From Saccoglossus kowalevskii (Eukaryota > Hemichordata > Enteropneusta > Harrimaniidae), in NCBI RefSeq assembly GCF_000003605.2, contig NW_003132864.1, forward strand, positions 90,635-121,239: a DNA stretch of 30,605 nt. Direction: 5' to 3'. Each line of letters begins with the position of its first letter. Position 1 is the stretch's first letter. Positions 1-9,017 of this stretch are shown here, piece after piece. The notes below the pieces were generated by a model. The model was not told the origin of the DNA, searched no databases, and worked only from the letters and a program-made list of their open reading frames with translations. The position numbers and the translations under genes are program-made.

Positions 1-490
1 AAACCTACTCATAATTGTTGAGAAAGTTGGTCATAAATCGAGTGACAATGTTCATTGGATTATTATGTAAAATCGAGAAGTCTCATGGCACCATGACATA
101 GCATTATTTGTTCCATTATTTTTCAAAAATGGCTATTTTTAGAACAATTCCATAGAGCACAATATTAAAAAAATCGTAGTTTTCGACACTTTTTAAAATC
201 CAAATTTTTGAAATAATTCAGGAAAACAAAAAGTATCCCATCATTAACAATATACTATTTTTTTCAGCCTATGTCACCATATTATCTCTGCCATATGAGC
301 CTATGGTAAAAGCACTATAATACTACCAAAATGGCCACTATCCACTGAAAATACAACCATAATTTTCTCGAAAATTAAGCTGGTGACCCCCAACTTTTTA
401 ATGTCAATATTGCACAGGATATATTAAAATATATTAGAAAATGGGTAAATTCTGAGTATTTGAATTCATGAGTAGGCTTCTACCTTAAGG
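1..490 (-). repeat. Partial dispersed repeat (MITE-like), left end cut by window edge
   Basis: Bases 1-16 (AAACCTACTCATAATT) are nearly the reverse complement of bases 463-479 (AATTCATGAGTAGGCTT), about 15 of 17 positions, so the block looks like a ~480-bp element with inverted ends. Just outside the right arm is CTTCTACCTTAA. Its reverse complement, TTAAGGTAGAAGC, recurs at 28745-28757 at the head of a second, diverged copy. The interior is AT-rich with no reading frame. I infer a non-autonomous DNA element; the family is not recognised. The left end lies outside the window, so length and target-site duplication cannot be checked. Confidence 0.45.
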
Positions 491-747
491 GAATAGGAAG
501 TTGTTTCGTAGACAGTTAGTGGAACTATGTGGCGTCGGTAAGTTTCTTAAACATGGATTTGGTTTAGCTCCAATGAAAACATACGTCAATTAACTATGAA
601 CACTTCAGTAATCGCACAGGGCACTTAGTCTTCAATGTATTCGTCACGCATTTCACAACATAGCAGGGCTATTTCACGACCACGGCCAATAGTAAATCAT
701 TGGACATGGTCGATATATGTGTGTATTCTGTATGTGTGTATTATGTT

Positions 748-750
<3 letters not shown>

Positions 751-811
<61 letters not shown>
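751..811. repeat. (TA)n microsatellite, about 30 units
   Basis: An uninterrupted run of about 60 bases of alternating T and A is flanked on both sides by TTTAC-type sequence. It creates long Tyr-Ile reading frames in two frames, which are artefacts. Runs of this length are slippage-prone and could be polymorphic. Confidence 0.97.
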
Positions 812-814
<3 letters not shown>

Positions 815-1793
815 CTATGGTTTTGTTGTTCATTTCTCAGATATCGCCTTGTTCAAATGAACTTGGTCAAAGGCACATTCGTTTACACGTATAACACACT
901 GAATTCAATGTGTGCTGAGTTGGATCCGAACAATCTTCGCAATTTGGAAAATAAATGGTCGACTGCAAGTCATTTGGTGTTATGAGTGCACTTTTCTACA
1001 TATAATGCAATCACAATGAAACGTGAAACAAACATCATATATGTATATTTCATAGTTCTTAAAATTGGTGAAAGCCGATGAATATATAAATAATAGTAGT
1101 AGGTAATCGAAGTCTTTGGTAATTATTAAATATATCCAAACATTTCAAACAAAGTATTGTTTTAATCACTGTGAATGTGTCTATTATTGAGAAAGGATTG
1201 TTTATCCGACTATATTGAATAATTACCAGAGACTACGATTACCGACTACCGCTTTTTGTATGTTTTATAGTTCGATGTTACTGATATACAGAATTTTGGG
1301 TTTTATTTTGTATTTTCTGGGATTGTCTATAGGAATACCAAACACATTATAATTATTAACTATATGTGTGTATTATTAACTATATGTATTCAATCTTGTT
1401 AATAATTGTCCGAGTTACTACATAGTATGGATGACTCAGAAGGCCAGGCTTTTTCGTGAAATGCTGAGGTAATGAGGTATATATACGATGAAACCTGCGA
1501 CGGTAATTTTTTGCCTGAAAAAAACACAAAAACATCTTTTTGTCAAGTCAGCTACACTTTTATAGAGTGACACGTTGGACCTGATTTCATGAAATATTTG
1601 TTTTTTTTATTTGCGATCCGCCGGCGCGTGAACGGGACAGCGTGAGTGCAATGATGCTTTACTGTTGAAGATAAAATCGTCAAGTAAAAAAAAAAACTGT
1701 GTTAACGTCTACTCTAATTTATAAATACATTAATATTTTACGAAACGCAAAGAATGGGTTGGATTAATTAGTGAGCAAAATTAAGTTACCAAA
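812..1793. other. Non-coding stretch, no gene seen
   Basis: AT-rich sequence with stops in all frames. A short GC-rich patch at about 1617-1645 (CCGCCGGCGCGTG) sits 150-180 bases upstream of the possible first exon at 1794 and could be promoter DNA, but no core promoter element is clear. Otherwise I see nothing. Confidence 0.5.
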
Positions 1794-1818
1794 ATGCCAG
1801 CAGACCAGATCGTGAACG
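1794..1818 (+). other. Possible first coding exon (MPADQIVN...)
   Basis: ATG at 1794 lies in a favourable context (A at -3) and is followed by eight open codons (M-P-A-D-Q-I-V-N) plus one base before a good splice donor, ACG|GTGAGC, at 1819. A GC-rich patch lies upstream. A donor immediately after a short N-terminal segment is typical of animal first exons. No partner exon with matching phase is established. Joining directly to the exon candidate at 2255 would reach a stop after a few codons, so any partner is elsewhere or the ATG is chance. Product unknown. Confidence 0.22.
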
Positions 1819-2254
1819 GTGAGCGAAATTCTTTTTTGAAATTAAGAGTTGACCAGTTAAAATCGAGGGGGTTTAACAAATACCCAGAACATTCCTGATT
1901 ACACTTTCTTAAATATTCACTTTCTTACATATTCACCATTTATCTTTATCTGTTATGGTGAGAACAAATCTGCTGCAAAATTTTGCTCAACATTCCACCC
2001 AATATACTGTAACTTTTATCTGTCCCTCATTGGCTCGAGTACCCGTATGTTGGCAGCGATCTTCGTGACTATTGATCATTTTCGGATAAACACTTTTTAC
2101 GATTTGCTATTGTGGCGCACGCGACCTGCAAAAAAAATCACTCAAAGACGATAAATGAAGCCTTTATTAATGTCGATACTTCAGCTCGTCAGTGCCACGG
2201 GGCCATCTCCTTTGTTTCGTACATTTCTTTGTAACACAATATTCCATATTCCAG

Positions 2255-2311
2255 GGGTGTGTGCATTGTAATGGCGCCTTTGTCATCCATGATAATAGCC
2301 CACCTGGACAG
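2255..2311 (+). CDS. Possible internal coding exon, 19 codons
   Basis: The segment is bounded by an acceptor with a pyrimidine-rich lead (…ATATTCCAG|GGGTG) and a good donor (GGACAG|GTAAAT). It is 57 nt, a multiple of three, and open in phase 0 as GCVHCNGAFVIHDNSPPGQ. One other frame is also open. Its donor phase matches the only open phase of the next acceptor at 2471. No family is recognised. Upstream exons are not identified, so this is a candidate exon, not a gene call. A minus-strand 70-codon frame overlaps it and is the main alternative. Confidence 0.28.
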
Positions 2312-2470
2312 GTAAATAAACCATTCAACTCCCACACGACGCATTGTCACAAGCCTTCGCCGACCTATTATTAATACGAATCTGTCTCCTTTTATGATCA
2401 CGTCTTATACAATGCATATTTACTTGTATATGCGCACTGATCGTTTTTTTTATTGTTGGCGTCTTTCCAG

Positions 2471-2548
2471 GCCTACAATAATCTTACTGCGTTGAGGGGC
2501 AGTGGGGCACACTCGTGTTGCAAATCAGTGAAAAATAAAATGCTCTAG
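2471..2548 (+). CDS. Possible terminal coding exon, 25 codons plus stop
   Basis: A strong acceptor (T-rich tract, then GTCTTTCCAG) at 2461-2470 opens a segment readable in only one phase, the phase delivered by the candidate exon at 2255-2311. It starts AYNNLTALRGSGAHSCCKSV and stops at TAG 2546-2548. An AATAAA lies within it at about 2534. The implied intron, 2312-2470, is 159 nt. Support is splice grammar and phase only; no homology is recognised. Confidence 0.28.
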   Translation, partial: AYNNLTALRGSGAHSCCKSVKNKML

Positions 2549-2675
2549 CTTGGACTAGAAGGTATCTAGCATATGTTAATGATCATTTTAATTCCATGTT
2601 CAGTGCTCCGATCTGTCGCCAGGTACGGTCAGCGCACTAAGTCGTCTATTATGCTATCATACAGCAATAATAGCC

Positions 2676-2689
2676 GTTACCAAGGCAAC
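2676..2689 (+). promoter_or_regulatory. X-box-like (RFX-type) motif
   Basis: GTTACCAAGGCAAC consists of two RFX half-sites (GTTACC and GGCAAC) spaced by two bases, close to the consensus GTNRCC-N(0-3)-RGYAAC known from animal ciliary gene promoters. It is followed directly by CAG|GTGAGC, a good splice donor. Whether it regulates a gene here is unknown. Confidence 0.3.
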
Positions 2690-2761
2690 CAGGTGAGCAA
2701 TATGTGGGACCGTACTTATGCCAAACAGAATAAGAATCCAGACGCACTCACCCTAAAATAA

Positions 2762-5670
2762 AACATCGGAGAATGTCAAAGACAAGTTTTCGGCCATTTT
2801 TTACGGGTGTCGTGACCGCAAGGTAGTGTTTGGGCTTTGAATTGTGACATGTCGTGCTGTCCATTCGTGCTTCGTTATATTTTTGGAACGCGTTGAATGT
2901 CTTGCATTCATTTGTACGCTGATAGACAAGCCAATGATGACCTGTCTATTATTCGGAGAGTTCGGGGTCAGATAAAACGTACAATGGGGCCTTTCTTCGC
3001 GAGGGTTCTACTACAAAACATATCTCGGTTGAACAAGATGGGTCGACCTTTCACCTCGGACAAACTCATATAATGGCATAAAGTATTAATACTGATATAC
3101 GTCTATGTTTCATGCAATACAAGTCCAATGATAACTGAAATTCACGCTTGCCCGTTTATCATACCCCATTGCGATCAACAATATACAACCCATATGTTAT
3201 AAACCTTGCAACGTTTTCGCACTTTACAAATAATATGTAATAATATAATCTGTCCTGTGTTGAGATTTATCAGGTCATCAGTTTAAACGTGTCTCAGCTG
3301 GCCCAAGTCATCCTCAAATTTATCATGAAAACGTGTTTTGATATGTTCTTTGGGTAATATAAAAAAAATACTTGTTTCAAATTTCACTCCATTATTTTCT
3401 TGAAGTAGGGTTATCGCGGGGGTTACACGTGAATTATTGCATATAGTAATGTAGTGTCGATTGTCTGTGATGTATATGGTGGTGATTAATTATTGAGCAG
3501 GCAATTGAGGTTACATTGGTATCAACTGCAAGATCTGTCCTAGATAACCGTTATATCTCCATGTCGCGTTTAATAGGCGGATTCTTATCAACCGTACTCA
3601 ATTGTACTACGATATTACTAGACGTGTGGTCAGAAGCGGACCAAGCCTCGATTCCACCACGCCGAGCGTGATATAAAGTCGGTCGATGTTCATAAAACAT
3701 GTATCGTTATCTAACGCCGGGGGAAAAGTCCGAAATAATGCACCTCGGTTTTATTTAAAAAAAATCACGTCTCCCCATTTTCATCAGGCCATCCACGCTA
3801 ACACAATATCATTAATGTTCACCAGTGGCTCAACGTACAGCGGGTTCGGTTCGTGTCTGTGCGGTCAGACTTTGATGATATGAGCAAATAAAAAATTCTG
3901 TCGGCGTTTCTCATTATTTTTTCATACCCGAAGATATTTGAAGGAACCATGGCTTTCTTTGTTTATTTTAAAATGATTGTTCTATAATGAGTAAATTCAT
4001 TCAATGCTTGGAATGGTTCGATACATAAACTTGTTTGATTCTCGTCATGACTCGGATGAGGACTGGGGTTAAATGTGTTTAGATTGCGTGTTGGATTTTG
4101 GAAAGTCGTTATTGATTACCAAGCATGATTTTACGAGAGCCAATTTGTAAAATACATGTTTATAGACACAAGAAGTTTGAGAAGTTGTATAAACCTGCAA
4201 CACGCGTGCCTTGATAGCCGAGGAAGAGTCCCCCACACCACATCCAAGGAAACCAACAGCAACACGCGAAGTACGCGTGCCGGCAGGGTTTGCTGTTCGC
4301 TTGGTTGTCACCTTGCCAGTATCAAAAGCGACCGACGGAATGTATTCTCAATTCAAATATTCGGACACGTTCTATGCATATTCATTATAAAGTTCTGAAT
4401 GAATGAACGAATGCAGTTTTGTTATGATTATAATAAAAGAACGGGACGGAATTGCACTGCGGCAAAATAGGGCATTTATCTTCAAGTTGAAAATTGGCAC
4501 CAAGCCAATGCATTGTTTGTAATAAACAAACCTGAAAATCCCGCCACTACCCAGTGTCCATCAATTCGCGTTGATAAACGTGTTTGTCTATGAATACAAA
4601 TTGGAAATCGTCAAATTTTATTTTTGTATTTTTTCTCAAGAGGGACCCCACTTCAAATAAAGAATCGTACGGTATATTTCCAAATGGAATACTAGTTTCC
4701 CAATCAAACTAACACACGCCCGGGGTTTGGTGACAAACTTTCGTGCAACTTTCATTAAATTGCAGTGGCATCGATCCTTATCTGCGACCGACGAAACGTT
4801 CAATTGAGATTGTTATGCCATCGTCATGGGATACTTTTAAAGTTTGAAATCTCCAGCTCCGGGTGTTGCAGGGTATCTCTAAGGAAGTGGACGGGTTTGG
4901 ACATGTCTGGCGATATTTAAACTCCACTGACCTTGCTGAAGCCAGAAGGCTTCTCAAAAACCAAGAATTTAATCCCGATACTAACGGGTTGTATTTACCA
5001 TAAAAGACAAACAAGCGTGAATTCCGTGAATCTGAAATTGAGAGTTGAAAAGCCAGTTTGAGAAAATCTTACTCTGACGCGGTGGCGAAGTTAGTTGTGT
5101 GTTTTTTCCTATGTCTAAAAAGTTTGCGTACTGTCCCTCTACTGTTGCTGTCGAATAATTGTATTGGCTCCCGGTGGACAATAGACCTTTGATGGCCGTT
5201 ATTTGCATAGCAATAGCTTATGGACACGCGACGATGGGCCACGTATTTGCAATCATACTGGTGATAACTAAAAAAAAATATTCTTCATATGCTTGACAGT
5301 CAAAAAAAAACCGTAAAGTAGTTCGTAAAATGCATAATGGGAAATCTGAAGGACGCGAGAATTTATTATATTATCTTCGAAGTCTAATTGTTCTTCTAGG
5401 TGCTCCTCACAAATTGAATGGATGTCCCACGAACGTAGTAAACAAATGATCACGTGATATGGAATATTTAATGAGATTATTAAATAGTCTAGTCCACAGA
5501 TAAGAAATATTAGGTGTCAATGAGAATATTATATCATGTGTATTAAAGTGTACATGTTGCCATGCGCTGTGCAAATGTTACTGTCTTACAACTGAATGTA
5601 ATCAGCGAACAATGCCATTCATCGTCGCGCTGGTGGACTGCTTCCCGCATGCTCAAACACGCCCGCACGT
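2762..5670. other. Non-coding stretch, no gene seen
   Basis: About 2.9 kb with only short stop-bounded frames (80 codons or less) on both strands and no recognisable protein, RNA gene or mobile element. Overlapping frames on opposite strands at 4069-4398 lie in a locally GC-richer patch with ACGCG motifs; neither shows coding character I can defend. Confidence 0.5.
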
Positions 5671-5675
5671 CTAAG

Positions 5676-5716
5676 TCAGTACATTAGTAGAGGGTGACGA
5701 GTGGAGCTAGTCAGTG
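5676..5716 (+). promoter_or_regulatory. Possible initiator region of gene 1
   Basis: Two initiator-like TCAGT(A/G) motifs, at 5676 and 5711, lie about 90-130 bases upstream of the gene 1 ATG. The surrounding 5610-5770 is more GC-rich than the flanking AT-rich DNA. No TATA box is obvious. This is the likeliest place for transcription start if the 5' UTR is unspliced, but a spliced upstream exon cannot be excluded. Confidence 0.22.
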
Positions 5717-5779
5717 GGCATACACTAACAGCGCTCCGTCGGACTACTACAGCGGACTCCGCACAGGTACTTAGAACTT

Positions 5780-5803
5780 ATGGTGGATAGGATTTTAAAC
5801 TGA
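5780..5803 (+). other. Upstream micro-ORF in gene 1 leader (MVDRILN)
   Basis: ATG at 5780 in a weak context (C at -3, G at +4) opens seven codons and ends with TGA at 5801-5803, two bases before the main ATG at 5806. It would be in the transcript if transcription starts upstream of 5780. A uORF this close to the start can reduce translation of the main frame, mostly via leaky scanning here. Confidence 0.4.
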
Positions 5804-5805
5804 TC

Positions 5806-7569
5806 ATGTGTTGGGCACTCTCATGCGATGTACTGGTTGTGTTGGCTGTGTGCTGCTTAGTGAATGCCGGTGATCCGTTTTTCAGTCGTCCACCCGAGGA
5901 CCTTTCAGTGAGTGAAGGTAATACAGTGGAACTACAATGCGAGGTGTCTGACTTACAATCTGGTCACTTTGTGCAGTGGATAAAAAGTGGGATAGCGATA
6001 AGTTTTCCGAATAGGACTTGCAATACCGGGCGGCTACGTGATATTTTTGTAATCGGAGAGCCATCTCGTTACACCATGAATGGTGACTTTACTCGGGGTG
6101 AGTTTAATCTGCGTATTGCTAACACTATACGCAGCGAAGACCAGGGTGAATACAGGTGTATTGTCAACGATGATTTCGGGCCCGTGTCATTGTCTCCAGT
6201 TGTCCGATTGACAGTGAATCTTGTGTCTGTGGCGGAATATCCAAATTGTTTACCTGTGACAACACGTAAAGCGTACATGGAAGGCGATATACTGAACACA
6301 GAGTGTACTTTTCGCAACTCGCAACCACTGCCTGTGCTGGCATGGGCTCGTAATAATGTTTACGTGTCGACAGGGGATAGAGTATACCAAACGTTGCCGG
6401 ACACTCGGCGGGAATGGGCATTGACGGCAGAGGATAACGGGGCTGTTTTCACCTGCGTTGCAACTGGAGCAGCGTTACCTGTGTCACAGACTTGTACGAT
6501 CGGACCGATTGAGGTGTACTACAAACCGGAGACGACCGTCATCCCGCAAATTGCCGATGTCACCGCTGGTGAGTCGATCACATTCACTTGCTCCGTGTCG
6601 GCTAATCCCGAACCTCCTACATACCTGTGGGACATAGATGGAGTTCCATTGAACCTGGATTCTGGAAGATACCATCTATCGACAGATAGAACAGTGTTGA
6701 CGATATTACGAACCGTTGACAGCGACGACAATATGGTCGTTGCATGTTCAGTCGAAAATATCGCCGGATCTTCGTCAGCAACATCCGTATTATTTGTATC
6801 CTCGTCTCCGTCTCGGCCGACATCAACACCGGTTGTTGTCCGTACGGAACATGGAATTCCCCGACCGGGCCCAGGCCAGGTAGATTCGATTAAGACGACC
6901 ACTGCTAAATCTGCGATATCGCTTGAAACTAATGACGAAAAACAAATAAACGACAAAGTTATCAGCCCAAATCAAGAGTCGCAGGTGGAAGAAAAAGAAG
7001 AAATTGCGTTGTCTGTGCCAGTAATGGCTGCTTCCATCACAGGGGGAATAATCTTCCTCATTGTCATGGTGATCATCATCATTGAATTGAGTCGATGGAA
7101 CCAAAAACGACGAAAGAAAAAAAGCGAGGAAGAAACCCGGCGTGTTTCGGGGTATTACGACGTCAATTTAAGTACCACGGCCTCACAGGCAGAGGAGTGT
7201 AAACAGAAAGTAAGCGAGTGGTTGAGTAGAACGCTTGATGACAAATATCACCAACGTGACACAGATAGAGAACGTACTCTGACATTGAAAATCACAGACG
7301 TTGATGATATACCTAAAATACGCCCGTTCGACGCTGGGTGTTACGACTGTGACAGTTTGAACTATGTGACGGGACAAGAAATGAAAGCGGACGACGGTTT
7401 GTCGGGAAGCGTCCGAAGACATTATTACTCGGAGATTTCAGTAACAGAGAGCATGGACAGTGGGCGACATGTATACAGTATTCCGTTAGACACGTGTAAC
7501 TATTACCCAACAGCCCGATCGCCGGCACAGCTAGTAGTCGACTATGGGGTAATCGACCCACTTGATTGA
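5806..7569 (+). CDS. Gene 1: single-exon transmembrane receptor with three Ig domains (Kirrel/nephrin-like)
   Basis: This 587-residue type I membrane protein probably acts in cell-cell recognition or adhesion at the plasma membrane. Residues 1-21 form a hydrophobic signal peptide. Ig1 spans about 24-136 (C45-C118, W58, with the DQGEYRC motif), Ig2 about 144-240 (C167-C217, W180, DNGAVFTC, extra cysteines C148 and C230), and Ig3 about 243-332 (C262-C314, W275). A Ser/Thr/Pro-rich stalk (333-400), a membrane helix (about 401-427) and a basic stop-transfer run (RWNQKRRKKK) lead to a ~160-residue tail. Two tyrosines fit the ITIM consensus: SGYYDV (448-453) and VDYGVI (578-583). The start is secured by an in-frame TAG at 5788, 18 bases upstream, and A at -3. 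The frame has no intron, unusual for Ig receptors. Ig1 resembles the Kirrel/nephrin first domain, but there are three Ig domains rather than the five or more usual in that group. Ligand unknown. It is a paralogue of gene 2. Confidence 0.93.
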   Translation: MCWALSCDVLVVLAVCCLVNAGDPFFSRPPEDLSVSEGNTVELQCEVSDLQSGHFVQWIKSGIAISFPNRTCNTGRLRDIFVIGEPSRYTMNGDFTRGEFNLRIANTIRSEDQGEYRCIVNDDFGPVSLSPVVRLTVNLVSVAEYPNCLPVTTRKAYMEGDILNTECTFRNSQPLPVLAWARNNVYVSTGDRVYQTLPDTRREWALTAEDNGAVFTCVATGAALPVSQTCTIGPIEVYYKPETTVIPQIADVTAGESITFTCSVSANPEPPTYLWDIDGVPLNLDSGRYHLSTDRTVLTILRTVDSDDNMVVACSVENIAGSSSATSVLFVSSSPSRPTSTPVVVRTEHGIPRPGPGQVDSIKTTTAKSAISLETNDEKQINDKVISPNQESQVEEKEEIALSVPVMAASITGGIIFLIVMVIIIIELSRWNQKRRKKKSEEETRRVSGYYDVNLSTTASQAEECKQKVSEWLSRTLDDKYHQRDTDRERTLTLKITDVDDIPKIRPFDAGCYDCDSLNYVTGQEMKADDGLSGSVRRHYYSEISVTESMDSGRHVYSIPLDTCNYYPTARSPAQLVVDYGVIDPLD

Positions 7570-7602
7570 TGAAAGTGTAAAATGACTAGTAGACGATGAT
7601 AA

Positions 7603-7608
7603 AATAAA
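7603..7608 (+). terminator. Polyadenylation signal AATAAA, gene 1
   Basis: Canonical AATAAA only 33 bases after the gene 1 stop codon would give a very short 3' UTR. A second AATAAA at 8277-8282 could serve a longer form. Confidence 0.5.
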
Positions 7609-8952
7609 CTGCCGGCTGCCTACAACAAAGCTGCGCGTCATGGGAAGTGCCTCGCGCTGGCGTGTACGCGACCGAATCTGACAGCATTTACTTCGTAAAG
7701 CCGTGGTGCTAATTGGAAGGTGTGGACCATTCTTCCCATAAAATGACATTTACGATGAAAACAGCCATACAACTGGACTGTATTGACTTGTTTTTTGAAT
7801 ATTGAAAACACATTTACTGTATAAATCTAACGATGAGATGCATGTGAATTCTAAACAGATTTGTTTTATATTTTTTCAATACACGGATTTTTTTTAAACG
7901 GTACATTAATTTTGATGAAGATTCTGTCTGTCAACTTACTTTTTTGTTCTTTTGTGGTTGTGACGCTGTCTTTTAATGCGGCAGTCACGTGTATCACATT
8001 TTAATGTGATATGTGAATAGTGAGAGGTCATGGTGGTAGCCCTAGGCCAGACAAGGTGAGATACTGTACATTTACATACGTGGCAGGTAGAAGAGCGTCT
8101 AAAATGGGGGGCTAAGTAGAAAGTATGACTGCAAACACGCACAAAAGGCGAGTATTTGTTTTCGTCAATTTGACCGAACAATCCCTGCTGTATCTATATA
8201 AATGTACAGAACTAAAGCGAAAATAGTTCTGGTCTGTGGCCGCCATTTTGTTTCGTTTTTATTTTATTCCACCAGCAATAAATTTACCGCGAATTGAAAC
8301 AGATAAACATGTATTTGGATACGGTAGTTACTTTGTCAAGTTTAAGTTAATCGATGCTTGGGGTTGGTGAAAAGTGTTTTATGCAAATCATAAACACAAT
8401 TTTTTTGCACGGGGACTTATTGTGAGCAATTAGGTAAAATAGGAAATTGGACAAATTTGAAATAGTGTTTATTCTATAGAATAGTTCGATGCTTCTATGA
8501 TCAAATATAAACAACTACATGATTTCTCAAGTGTCAGACCTCAGTTGTCTGAAGTCCGACAATGCTGGAACATGTCGTATCATGACGCATCCATTAAAAT
8601 ACAACAACAGTGTTGTCTACTAGATTTGCCGAGGAATATGTATAATAAACAGTCAAGCTTGGATGACACAACAACAGGCTAACAAATGACACCATGATTT
8701 CCGGTCGTAAATCTTAGTTATGACATGCTCAAGGCGTTGAAGGAATCTGATTGACTTTTAGTTCAGATATTTATGTTTACTTTCAAAACTACCCGAATGT
8801 AAACACAATTTACTAGCGTCCAACCATCGCCGCGTCACAACAGCTCCGATATCTGTAATTGACGGATAAGAAGCATACATATATATTTTCACCCTAACAG
8901 TCAATCATTCAATCCGATATCCATTTAGCAGCCGTGATTAACAAATCTGAAG
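7609..8952. other. 3' flank of gene 1 and non-coding DNA
   Basis: No coding frame of note. AATAAA at 8277-8282 is a possible distal polyadenylation site. An AAG|GTGAGA donor-like site lies near 8055 without a convincing partner exon. The remainder is AT-rich with no repeat I recognise. Confidence 0.5.
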
Positions 8953-9017
8953 CGCCGTCGATAAGGAGCCCTCGGGACTCGCGGGCCCTCCTCACCTTCA
9001 CCAGACCTTAGACGGCG
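8953..9017. repeat. GC-rich imperfect inverted repeat (hairpin-forming)
   Basis: CGCCGTC at 8953-8959 is the exact reverse complement of GACGGCG at 9011-9017. The adjoining TAAGG (8962-8966) pairs with CCTTA (9006-9010) after a two-base bulge. The interior is very GC-rich (GGAGCCCTCGGG and CGGGCCCTCC) and may pair further. It stands out sharply from AT-rich surroundings. It could be a small element, a structured RNA or a regulatory island; nothing identifies which. Confidence 0.5.

Noticed and set aside
498-537. Segment before a strong donor (TCG|GTAAGT) open as LFRRQLVELCGV
   Set aside because: No acceptor with a pyrimidine tract, and it touches the repeat edge; the donor alone is insufficient.
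635-985. 116-codon plus-strand ORF (and a 64-codon frame inside it)
   Set aside because: Open only because it crosses the (TA)n microsatellite, which reads as an Ile-Tyr repeat; the flanks have no coding character.
1453-1476. Short open segment between CTCAG and GAG|GTAATG (KARLFREMLR)
   Set aside because: Weak acceptor, below 30 nt, and phase does not match neighbouring candidates.
2189-2401. 70-codon minus-strand ORF ending ETKEMAPWH
   Set aside because: Looks somewhat protein-like, but lacks family similarity and splice support, and overlaps the better supported plus-strand exon candidate.
6519-6956. 145-codon minus-strand ORF
   Set aside because: Antisense of gene 1 Ig3 and stalk; no signal peptide, domain or independent start support.
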